DNA from: Nitrospira_G sp035457545
GTDB taxonomy: Bacteria; Nitrospirota; Nitrospiria; Nitrospirales; Nitrospiraceae
Reading direction: 5' to 3'
Assembly (NCBI GenBank): GCA_035457545.1
Contig: DATIBM010000420.1
Span: 1-16,793, forward strand
Length of the DNA stretch: 16,793 bases
The notes beneath the pieces were generated by a model. The model was not told the origin of the DNA. It made no database searches and worked only from the letters and a program-made list of their open reading frames with translations. Numbering within the stretch: position 1 is the stretch's first letter; every line of letters starts with the position of its first letter. Positions 8,056-13,794 of this stretch are shown here, one piece after another. A program made the position numbers and the translations under genes.

Positions 8056-9283
8056 CGAGATGGTGTCTCGACCGGGTAAGGTTACTGATGTCCATCTACC
8101 ACTCGCCCGTCAGGTCCTCCGTAAGTTGTGGCTCAAGGTTCATCTCTACCTTGGCCTGATCGTCGGCGGCCTGTTCGTGCTCATCAGCCTCACCGGCAGC
8201 CTGCTGGTGTTTTACAAAGCCATCGATGAGTGGCTCAATCCGGAATTGGTGCGCAGCTCATCAGCGGGCGAATCCCGCCCCCTCAATGAGATCGTCGCGG
8301 CGGCGTACGCGGCGAGGCCGGAGCGGGGCCGCCTGGAGACCATCCGATTGCCTGACCATCCCGGGGACACGGTCCTGGTCTGGTACACGATTCCCACCCA
8401 TGATCCGGAGGAGCCCCGCTGGATCGAGGTGCGGATCGATCCGGCGACGGCCGAAGTCCTGAGCCGTGACCGCGAGTGGGGCGGCACGTTGGTATCCGTC
8501 ATCTACGAGCTGCATGAATCGTTGCTGATCGAGAAGCCGGGCCAAACGATCGTCGGCTTCCTCGCGCTCTTCCTGCTCGTCTCGATCGGCACCGGCCTCT
8601 ATCTCTGGTGGCCGAGCCTGGGCCGGTTGCGACAATCGTTCTCCTTCAACCCGGGTCGGAGCGTCATTCGCTGGCATTACGATGCCCACAAGCTGAGCGG
8701 CCTGTACAGCGCCGTGATCTTGGCCATGCTCGCGTTCACCGGCGTCTATCTGGAGTTCTCCGAATATGTGGTCCCGCTGGTCAGAGTCTTTTCTCCCGTG
8801 CAGGAACTCCCGAAAAAGGGAGAACTGCGATCCAGGCCTCCCGCACCCAGCGCGCAGGCGCTTTCCGCCGAGCAGGCGGTGGCCCTCGCCCGCGAGATCT
8901 TTCCTAATGGGGAACTCAAGTTTCTTGCGGTACCCGATAATCCGGAGGGCATCTTTCGAATCGGACTGCGCCAGCCGGGCGAGGTGCGGGAATCCAGCGG
9001 GCAGAGCCAGGTGTGGCTCGATCAGTACAGCGGCGCGGTCTTGCACCTGCGCGACTGGCGGAACTTTACCGCCGGTGATACATTCGTGGCCTGGCTGTTC
9101 CCGCTGCACAACGGCGAGGCGTTCGGGCTGGCGGTGCGATGGATCGTCTGCGTGAGCGGATTCGTTCCCCTGGTCCTCTACGTCACGGGGCTTCGTATGT
9201 GGTGGCTGAAACGGCGGGCACATCTACGACAGCGCGCACGTGTAAACGCCTCAGCAGCACAGGAGCGGTTTGCGCATGATTGA
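8006..9283 (+). CDS. Second PepSY_TM family inner-membrane protein (putative ferric reductase)
   Basis: The 425-residue protein (from ATG 8006) has a first span at about 50-70 (LIVGGLFVLISLTGSLLVFY), a periplasmic PepSY region with RIDPATAEVL, spans at about 182-200 and 232-250, a second PepSY domain (about 285-350, with EQAVALAREIFPNGE) and a final span at about 378-400. Histidines H46 (LKVHLYLG), H170 (YELHESL), H224 and H228 (WHYDAHKL) and H368 (FPLHNGEAFG) occupy the same topological places as in the PepSY_TM protein at 6447, supporting shared ancestry and possible haem ligation. The likely role is electron transfer to periplasmic ferric chelates. Start choice is uncertain: 8006 lacks a ribosome site, and 8060 would fit coupling to the ORF at 7957. 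Its 3' end overlaps the ZIP gene by 8 bases, so the two are co-translated. Confidence 0.85.
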   Translation: MPIDTSDAAIAQPAATDEMVSRPGKVTDVHLPLARQVLRKLWLKVHLYLGLIVGGLFVLISLTGSLLVFYKAIDEWLNPELVRSSSAGESRPLNEIVAAAYAARPERGRLETIRLPDHPGDTVLVWYTIPTHDPEEPRWIEVRIDPATAEVLSRDREWGGTLVSVIYELHESLLIEKPGQTIVGFLALFLLVSIGTGLYLWWPSLGRLRQSFSFNPGRSVIRWHYDAHKLSGLYSAVILAMLAFTGVYLEFSEYVVPLVRVFSPVQELPKKGELRSRPPAPSAQALSAEQAVALAREIFPNGELKFLAVPDNPEGIFRIGLRQPGEVRESSGQSQVWLDQYSGAVLHLRDWRNFTAGDTFVAWLFPLHNGEAFGLAVRWIVCVSGFVPLVLYVTGLRMWWLKRRAHLRQRARVNASAAQERFAHD

Positions 9284-10028
9284 TCTGATCGGGCTGGGTC
9301 TTGTGGCCGGCGTCGTCCCGGTCTATCTCGGCATCGGCGTTGCCCTCGTGCTCGGCAAGGTCTTGCCGCGATCCTGGGAGGGCGCCTTAATCGGCGTGGC
9401 GACGGGCGTGTTGGCCTACCTCTTTTTCGACCTCATGCACGAAGCCGTGGAACTGACCGGCGCGCGGGACGGACTCTCGTGGGTGGTGTTTCTGGGCAGC
9501 CTCGGCATCAGTTTGGTCGGCCTCGTTGCGCTGGAATCCAACCAGATCCTTGGGACCGGATCAGCCGGCCGCCTGCTCTCGCTTCCCTATATGATCGCGG
9601 TCGGCATGGGATTCCACAATCTGGGGGAGGGCTTGGCGATCGGCGCCAGCTATGCGAGTGGAGAATGGGTCCTCAGCGCGTTGCTCGTGACCGGGTTTGC
9701 GCTCCACAATGGCACCGAAGGATTCGGGATTGTCGGGGCTGCCGGAAAAGCTCCGTTGCCATGGCTCGATGTGTTGTGGCTCGGCCTGCTGGCCGGCGGT
9801 CCCACCTGCCTCGGCACCCTGCTGAGCGGGCAGGGCCTGTCCCCGTATTTCTCGATTGCCTTCTATACACTGGCCGCCGGCTCGCTGCTCTATGTGATCC
9901 TGTCCCTCACCGCGATCTCCTACACGGCGACGCGTCGCCTCCAAGTCGCCTGCGGGGTCTTTGCCGGCATCAGCCTCATGTACGTCACCGCCATGGTGTT
10001 GACCCTCGTGTCGGGTATCCGTAGCTAG
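9276..10028 (+). CDS. ZIP-family metal permease
   Basis: The product is 250 residues and very hydrophobic, with about eight spans. It carries both ZIP signature motifs: GMGFHNLGEGLAIGAS (H114, N115, E118, G119) in span 4 and FALHNGTEGFGI (H144, N145, E148, G149) in span 5, which form the metal site of the family. ZIP proteins bring divalent metals (Zn, Fe, Mn) into the cytoplasm. ATG 9276 overlaps the preceding PepSY stop, with AGGAG 10 bases upstream; TTG 9270 is a possible alternative. Coupling to two reductase-like genes and a ferric-siderophore receptor makes Fe(II) the most likely substrate, as an inference from context. The usual His-rich loop between spans 3 and 4 is absent. The gene is last in the run, and the candidate RNA promoter follows about 60 bases later. 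Confidence 0.88.
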   Translation: MIDLIGLGLVAGVVPVYLGIGVALVLGKVLPRSWEGALIGVATGVLAYLFFDLMHEAVELTGARDGLSWVVFLGSLGISLVGLVALESNQILGTGSAGRLLSLPYMIAVGMGFHNLGEGLAIGASYASGEWVLSALLVTGFALHNGTEGFGIVGAAGKAPLPWLDVLWLGLLAGGPTCLGTLLSGQGLSPYFSIAFYTLAAGSLLYVILSLTAISYTATRRLQVACGVFAGISLMYVTAMVLTLVSGIRS

Positions 10029-10090
10029 CTCAGAGCACAGCCTGAAAAATAAGTCTGTACTTTTCCGATGGGAATCCCTATAAGCATTAG

Positions 10091-10120
10091 TTGAGACGAG
10101 TTCTCAATATCAATATTGAG
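10091..10120 (+). promoter_or_regulatory. Second Fur-like palindrome with promoter-like layout and an overlapping third half-site
   Basis: TTGAGA-N5-TCTCAA (10091-10107) has the same arms and spacing as the site at 1635. Both are preceded by TAG and followed by a YATCAnTAT-like stretch. At the place of the -10 in the first site lies TATTGA (10114-10119), 17 bases after TTGAGA; this is a weaker -10. A second inverted repeat, CTCAATAT-CA-ATATTGAG (10103-10120), overlaps the right arm, adding a third half-site. An alternative -10, TATAAG (10079-10084), would start transcription right at the palindrome. Confidence 0.55.
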
Positions 10121-10125
10121 CGAGC

Positions 10126-10233
10126 CGCGCTCTGCTGGCGGCCGCGGCAAAGAGGCCAGAGGCGCCGCCCGCGCTGTGAAAGTCGCGGGAGTATGCCGGA
10201 GCCCGAGCGTACCACCTAAGCCCGGGCTTTTTT
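10126..10233 (+). ncRNA. Candidate structured small RNA or leader under a Fur-like operator
   Basis: From the predicted start near 10126 to the T run at 10233 the sequence is noncoding and holds successive stems. GCCGCG/CGCGGC (10124-10129 with 10143-10148) uses bases at the predicted 5' end, CCCGCG/CGCGGG (10168-10173 with 10184-10189) has a 10-base loop, and the final AGCCCG/CGGGCT stem is followed by six Ts. The next gene has its own strong ribosome site 38 bases further on. The layout of iron-type operator, about 108 nt of structured RNA and terminator resembles RyhB/PrrF-like iron-responsive sRNAs, but a terminating leader for the gene at 10284 is also possible. I see no known riboswitch core, and the 5' end is uncertain. 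Confidence 0.4.
10200..10233 (+). terminator. Intrinsic terminator
   Basis: AGCCCG (10200-10205) pairs with CGGGCT (10223-10228) across a 17-base loop, and the stem runs into TTTTTT (10228-10233). The inner AAGCCCGGGCTT is itself palindromic. It would end transcripts from the promoter at 10091 and read-through from the ZIP gene. Confidence 0.55.
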
Positions 10234-10283
10234 GTTGAAGAGGCTCGTGACAAATCAGAGTACGGTGGAAAGGAGTGCACGAT

Positions 10284-10958
10284 ATGACGACAGCGGCGCG
10301 CTGTTTCCGATGTGGAGGTCTGCTGGTTCCCGACTACGACAATGAGGAGTATCCTCGCATGCCCACCCTGAAATGTGTCAATTGCGGGCGAACTCCGCCG
10401 GGAGGCGCGAGCCGCCACTCGTTGAGCACGCCCGCCTCCCAATGGTCCCGTCCGGGATCGCAGGGGCAAGGTCACCAGCCTCTGGCACGCGTGGGGCGCC
10501 CTGCGCCGCAGTTTCGCCTGGCGGCGGTGATGAACGGGGAGCCGACGTACCTGCATTCGACTCGGTATCACGGCCGGTGGGTGATCCTGTGCTTTCCGAG
10601 CCTGCTGGGCTTAGTCGAGCGGATGGTGCTCGACCGCCAGAGCCATCTCTTTGCGCGGGCCGACACGGCGCTGCTCGTGGTCGCGCCGGACGATCTGGTT
10701 GCCGGAGACCCCGGGACAAGGACAGCCGGGCCGGTGTCAGTCCCGCTGTTGATCGACCCGATGAAGCGGCTGTCCCGCCTCTACGGCGTCAAGCATGGTG
10801 CGGCGGCAGGCCGATGCCACACGTTTGCCATCGATCCCGACAACATCGTCAGGTTCCACCATGCGCATCCGCTCACCGTCAGGAGCATGGAGGCGCTTCG
10901 ACGGCGCCTCAGCCCGCGGGACTTGGGAACGGCCCGCCGCATCGTGATGAGTCGGTGA
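10284..10958 (+). CDS. Zinc-ribbon plus redoxin-fold protein lacking the peroxidatic cysteine
   Basis: ATG 10284 has AGGAG 8 bases upstream and is preferred over GTG 10275, which overlaps that site. The 224-residue product begins with a zinc ribbon: CFRC (C7, C10) and CVNC (C31, C34), about 20 residues apart. A Ser/Gly/Pro-rich linker leads to a thioredoxin-fold AhpC/TSA-like domain from about 70: VGRPAPQFRLAAV, then HGRWVILCFPSLLGLVERMV, DTALLVVAPDD, PLLIDPMKRLSRLYGV and HTFAIDPDNIVRFHH. In peroxiredoxins a Cys follows seven residues after the proline of this strand; here E112 is next to that place and no Cys is near. C103 lies just before the proline. It is therefore probably not a standard peroxidase. 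A role in redox or metal sensing is speculation. Confidence 0.75.
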   Translation: MTTAARCFRCGGLLVPDYDNEEYPRMPTLKCVNCGRTPPGGASRHSLSTPASQWSRPGSQGQGHQPLARVGRPAPQFRLAAVMNGEPTYLHSTRYHGRWVILCFPSLLGLVERMVLDRQSHLFARADTALLVVAPDDLVAGDPGTRTAGPVSVPLLIDPMKRLSRLYGVKHGAAAGRCHTFAIDPDNIVRFHHAHPLTVRSMEALRRRLSPRDLGTARRIVMSR

Positions 10959-11020
10959 GTGACGGGAAGGGCCGGTATGCATCTGGCGAGGGAGGCCGAA
11001 CCAGGGATGAGCGACGGTTC

Positions 11021-11155
11021 ATGAACCTGACGCCCCACGACATCGAGCGGCTGTTTCATGAGTGGTCGGCGGGATCCACCTGTCTGGCTGCATGCAATCC
11101 CAGGGCTAGCCCGCATTATTCATGGCGGTTCGTCGCGTTGCACCCGTTGCATTGA
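11021..11155 (+). pseudogene. Possible gene start cut by the MITE-like element
   Basis: ATG 11021 opens a frame reading MNLTPHDIERLFHEWSAGST, which looks protein-like up to about codon 28. At 11106 it runs into the inverted end of the 359-bp element and stops 16 codons later. This would fit a gene broken by insertion of the element, but no matching coding remnant was found beyond 11464, so it may also be chance. Confidence 0.2.
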
Positions 11156-11168
11156 AAGCGCAACGGGT
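11142..11168. repeat. Stem-loop repeat copy 1
   Basis: ACCCGTTGC (11142-11150) and GCAACGGGT (11160-11168) form a perfect 9-bp stem with a 9-base loop. GGGTACCC follows at once. Compared with copy 2, one G-C pair replaces an A-T pair, keeping the pairing. Confidence 0.7.
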
Positions 11169-11191
11169 ACCCGGCAGTCGCCAGGCGTTGG

Positions 11192-11219
11192 ACCCATTGC
11201 ATGGAAAAGCGCAATGGGT
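11192..11219. repeat. Stem-loop repeat copy 2
   Basis: ACCCATTGC (11192-11200) and GCAATGGGT (11211-11219) form a perfect 9-bp stem with a 10-base loop similar to that of copy 1. GGGTACCC again overlaps the right arm. Confidence 0.7.
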
Positions 11220-11400
11220 ACCCCCAAGCACAGCCGCGAAGAACCAAGGCGTACTTGAAGCAGTACGTCGAGGGACTGAGCGGCGAGCACGCCCGCCATA
11301 CCAAGCTTCGCTTGAACCGCCGCGTTCGATCACATCGCGGCGGAGAGGCTGTTTGCCTTCGACTTCGCAGGTTGGCTCTGTCGCAGCGGCGAATCGGGGT

Positions 11401-11427
11401 GCCCATTGCTCTTCTGTTGCAATGGGC
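11401..11427. repeat. Stem-loop repeat copy 3
   Basis: GCCCATTGC (11401-11409) and GCAATGGGC (11419-11427) form a perfect 9-bp stem with an unrelated 9-base loop. The outermost pair changed from A-T to G-C, again compensated. Confidence 0.65.
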
Positions 11428-11464
11428 CTAAGCAGCAGAAGCGTTCATGAATGATGCGGGCTAG

Positions 11465-11614
11465 GAGTATGTGTTCGTCCCGGCCCACTGACACTCCTCG
11501 GCTCCGTCACGCTGGAGGCCTCTCAACCAGCGCAGAGCTTGCGGCGATCGGCCATGAGTACTTGCCGGATCGTTCGTCCGGCGCATGTCTTCCGTTGAGC
11601 GGTCAGGCTTCTGT
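11465..11614. other. Intergenic stretch without a gene
   Basis: Between the element and the end of the minus-strand lipoprotein gene I see only two short hairpins: CGCTGG/CCAGCG (11510-11515 with 11527-11532) and GCCGGA/TCCGGC (11564-11569 with 11577-11582). Neither has a T run on the minus side, so neither is a clear terminator for the lipoprotein. Confidence 0.4.
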
Positions 11615-12244
11615 CTATCGAGGTCCCCGTAATGCCTTGATCTCCTCCTCGCCGAAGGTATGCTGGACCGTGGTGGCGGTCGTGTCGCCGAAATGCCGGA
11701 AGGCCCCCTCGATCAGGAGCGGCGCCAGGGCCTGGAGATCCTTGCTCGGGCCGGTCGTCTGCGCATTACCACGCCAGAGCTCGACCACCGAACCGGTCGC
11801 GCGTGACTGGGTCAAGTCCGCGGCGATAAGGACCACTTGGGCGACATAGCGGGAAAATCCCGCGGAGGACGAGGGCGAGACGGCCGTTCCATACCCGACG
11901 CCGCCTCCCGTCCCGGCAGGACTTCCCAGAGGCGGTCCGCCGGCTGATGACGGCGCCGTGGCCGCCTGTTCGGTGACTCCGTAGGCGAGATAGACACCGA
12001 GCTTGGCTACCTTGGCGTCGGTTTCGCGATAGTCCCGCTCCGCCAGCTTGCGGGCCACGAGGCGCGCGTAGGTGGGAAAGGCCGGGTCATGCTCCACCTC
12101 TCCCGTCGGGATCACCGCGAAGGTGATGTGGGGTGGAATCGGTTGCATGCCGCGCCCATGGACATCTACGGTGATGCCCCCGGCGCATCCCAGGCTCAAC
12201 AACATCAACCCCGCCACCAACGTTCGGCAGCCATGCCTCGTCAT
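11615..12244 (-). CDS. Predicted lipoprotein, DUF4136-like
   Basis: This is the only convincing minus-strand gene. The 209-residue product starts MTRHGCRTLVAGLMLLSLGC, a lipoprotein signal with lipobox LSLGC (C20). The mature part has the look of DUF4136-type envelope lipoproteins: an early strand ITFAVIPTGE, a helix with YARLVARKLAERDYRETDA, a strand LGVYLAYGV, a Gly/Ser/Pro-rich loop (about 95-128), a strand YVAQVVLIAADLTQ, a VVELWRGNAQT segment and a final helix. ATG at 12244 is supported by GAGGTG (complement of 12250-12255) 5 bases upstream. It is monocistronic and divergent from the efflux operon. Biochemical role unknown; family call is moderate. Confidence 0.82.
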   Translation of the reverse strand: MTRHGCRTLVAGLMLLSLGCAGGITVDVHGRGMQPIPPHITFAVIPTGEVEHDPAFPTYARLVARKLAERDYRETDAKVAKLGVYLAYGVTEQAATAPSSAGGPPLGSPAGTGGGVGYGTAVSPSSSAGFSRYVAQVVLIAADLTQSRATGSVVELWRGNAQTTGPSKDLQALAPLLIEGAFRHFGDTTATTVQHTFGEEEIKALRGPR

Positions 12245-12298
12245 CGCGTCACCTCAATAGAAATGGAGGAACCACCTCGTATCAGGCCCACCATACGC

Positions 12299-12310
12299 CC
12301 CTGCGCAGGG
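12299..12310. repeat. 12-bp perfect palindrome upstream of the minus-strand lipoprotein
   Basis: CCCTGCGCAGGG lies about 55 bases before the lipoprotein start, between the two divergent genes. It could be an operator for either side. No regulator is identifiable. Confidence 0.25.
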
Positions 12311-12403
12311 AAAAGACATGCTTAGGAGCCTGTCCGACATTGACCCTTCTCCTCCGGCAACGATGCACCGCGGGTACCCGCCTGGCGGGTGTGCTTCGTT
12401 CTC

Positions 12404-12488
12404 GGCCACGAAAAATCCGGGGCACCCATTGCTCCGGGATTGCAATGGGTCCCGATTCCAGCGAATACGCCTCCGGCTTTTCGTGGCC
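12404..12488. repeat. Large nested hairpin enclosing stem-loop repeat copy 4
   Basis: GGCCACGAAAA (12404-12414) pairs with TTTTCGTGGCC (12478-12488), and CCGG (12417-12420) with CCGG (12473-12476), giving an imperfect stem of about 15 bp. Inside lies another copy of the 9-bp stem family. Just outside, similar direct motifs starting GGGTACCC occur on both sides (12373 and 12490), so the whole 12370-12510 block may be one mobile or repeated unit. Confidence 0.55.
12424..12450. repeat. Stem-loop repeat copy 4
   Basis: ACCCATTGC (12424-12432) and GCAATGGGT (12442-12450) form the same 9-bp stem as copy 2, with a different 9-base loop. This copy is outside the MITE-like element, about 1 kb away. 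Confidence 0.7.
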
Positions 12489-12510
12489 CGGGTACCCCGC
12501 TGGTGGTGCG

Positions 12511-12538
12511 GTTTCTGTCATCTGAAACGTCATATAGT
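12511..12538 (+). promoter_or_regulatory. Possible promoter and operator of the RND efflux operon
   Basis: A -10-like TATAGT (12533-12538) lies about 75 bases before the membrane-fusion ATG. No good -35 is present at the normal distance. An inverted repeat GTTTC-N8-GAAAC (12511-12528) occupies the -35 and spacer area, a position from which a repressor could control the operon. No regulator gene is in the window. Confidence 0.35.
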
Positions 12539-12613
12539 GTAGACCTGCGGAAAGGAAGGGGTGTGGGTGTGCCTGGCTGCGTCCACGAGTTGCCAGGAAA
12601 CCGCAGCCTGTTT

Positions 12614-13714
12614 ATGCCTATGTCTGAACGCCAGTTGAAACGACGGGGGCTGACCTGGGCCATGGTGCTTGGCACCGGCCTCGCGCTCGCCTTGATGATC
12701 GCCAAGCTCGGCACCAAAGCAGACGGGCGGTCCGGCGAGCTGGAGGGAGCCAGGCCTCCGGTCCCGCTGGTGGAGGTGGCGCCCGTGACGGTCGAGCCGG
12801 TTGCGGAATCCCTTAGCGCCGTCGGCACGCTCCAGGCCGTGGCCTCGGTCATGATCCGCCCCGAACTGGCGGGGCTGGTGCGGCGCATCGCGTTTGTCGA
12901 TGGCCAGAAGGTCGCGCCGCAGGACGTGTTGTTCGAGCTCGATCAAGAGGAGCTTCGGGCGGAACTGGGCCAGGCGGAGGCGCAGGAGAAGATCGCCCGG
13001 CTCACCTACGAGCGGCTCAAGCGGCTCTCCGGTCAACAAACGACGATCATTTCTCCACAGCAGCTTGATGAGGCGAGAAGCGCCTGGCAGGCGGCCGAGG
13101 CCAACAGCGTGCTGTACCGGACGCGGCTGAAGAAGACGGTCATCCGCGCGCCGTTTGCCGGCACGGTGGGTCTTCGCCGTGTGTCCGCCGGCGACTATGT
13201 TGCGCCAGGGCAGGATCTCGTCAATCTCGAAGATCTGCGGATGCTTCACGTGGACTTCAAGGTGCCGGAAGGGTGGCTGTCCAAGGTCGCCGTGGGGCAG
13301 TGGGTGGGGTTGCTGACGGATGCCTACCCGGACAGGCTGTTTCAAGGCGAAGTCTCGGCGGTCGATCCGCGACTGGACTCCGTGAATCGGACGGTGGCCC
13401 TGCGGGCGGCCGTCCCCAACCAGGAGGGGGCGCTTCGTCCCGGTCTGTTCGTCACCGTCCGTCTGCTGGTCCGGGAGGAGCAGGAGGCGCTGATGATTCC
13501 CGAAGAGGCGGTCCTGTTGAAACAGGGCCGGCCCTATGCCTTTCGCTACGACGGATCGGCCGCGCGTCTGACGGAGGTAACCCTGGGGGTACGGCAACAG
13601 GGATTGGTCCAGGTCCTCTCCGGCCTGTCGGCGGGCGACCAGGTCGTTCGCACCGGCACCCACAAGCTCAGCGACGGGATGGCCGTCGCGACCCAGGCGC
13701 CAGAGGAGTCCTAA
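12614..13714 (+). CDS. RND efflux membrane-fusion (periplasmic adaptor) protein
   Basis: The 366-residue protein has a basic n-region (RQLKRRG) and one N-terminal hydrophobic segment (about 12-31), then the adaptor fold. The first lipoyl half-motif is at about 82-110 (RPELAGLVRRIAFVDGQKV), followed by a short alpha-hairpin (about 110-172), the second lipoyl half at about 176-205 (TVIRAPFAGTVGLRRVSAGDYV), a beta-barrel, and a membrane-proximal end with LRPGLFVTVRLLV. It links the inner-membrane pump to an outer-membrane channel not encoded here. ATG 12614 is chosen because the signal-anchor starts there, but it lacks a good ribosome site; GTG 12569 or 12563 with AAGGAAGGG upstream are real alternatives. 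Its TAA overlaps the next small ORF by one base. Confidence 0.9.
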   Translation: MPMSERQLKRRGLTWAMVLGTGLALALMIAKLGTKADGRSGELEGARPPVPLVEVAPVTVEPVAESLSAVGTLQAVASVMIRPELAGLVRRIAFVDGQKVAPQDVLFELDQEELRAELGQAEAQEKIARLTYERLKRLSGQQTTIISPQQLDEARSAWQAAEANSVLYRTRLKKTVIRAPFAGTVGLRRVSAGDYVAPGQDLVNLEDLRMLHVDFKVPEGWLSKVAVGQWVGLLTDAYPDRLFQGEVSAVDPRLDSVNRTVALRAAVPNQEGALRPGLFVTVRLLVREEQEALMIPEEAVLLKQGRPYAFRYDGSAARLTEVTLGVRQQGLVQVLSGLSAGDQVVRTGTHKLSDGMAVATQAPEES

Positions 13715-13794
13715 TGCGTCGCCTCTCTGCGCTTCGTCCGAACCTTCCGACAGTCATGCCCAGGGTCATGACCGTCCGGTCCGTCGCGCGATGA
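13714..13794 (+). CDS. 26-residue bridging ORF between adaptor and pump genes
   Basis: The adaptor stop and this start share a base (TAATG), with AGAGGAG 5 bases before the ATG. The frame codes an Arg-rich 26-residue peptide (MRRLSALRPNLPTV...) and ends at TGA 13792-13794, overlapping the pump ATG as ATGA. The pump ATG itself has no ribosome site. The simplest reading is a coupling ORF whose translation delivers ribosomes to the pump start; whether the peptide itself works is unknown. Confidence 0.5.
   Translation: MRRLSALRPNLPTVMPRVMTVRSVAR

Larger units (their letters stand above)
11106..11464. mobile_element. MITE-like element with 19-bp inverted ends
   Basis: The left end CTAGCCCGCATTATTCATG (11106-11124) and the right end CATGAATGATGCGGGCTAG (11446-11464) are inverted repeats with one mismatch in 19. 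The outer CTAG at both ends could be a duplicated target site, leaving 15-bp inverted ends starting CCC. The 359 bp between hold no credible transposase, so it would be a non-autonomous element moved in trans, perhaps by an IS5- or IS1380-type transposase (inference). Inside are three stem-loop repeats (11142, 11192, 11401), a GC hairpin CCGCCGCG/CGCGGCGG (11317-11324 with 11336-11343), and short inverted motifs near 11251. Several short ORFs cross it, but none looks like a real protein. Confidence 0.65.

Noticed and set aside
10126..10283. Cobalamin or other known riboswitch upstream of the zinc-ribbon gene
   Set aside because: I looked for the B12 box and TPP, SAM, c-di-GMP, glycine and fluoride cores and found no convincing match; only generic stems.
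11106..11454. Overlapping short ORFs on both strands in the MITE-like element
   Set aside because: They run through the inverted ends and hairpins, so the codon pattern comes from the repeats; no transposase signature is present.
10959..12613. CRISPR array
   Set aside because: The repeats are palindromic, irregularly spaced and few, with no unit repeats separated by equal spacers.
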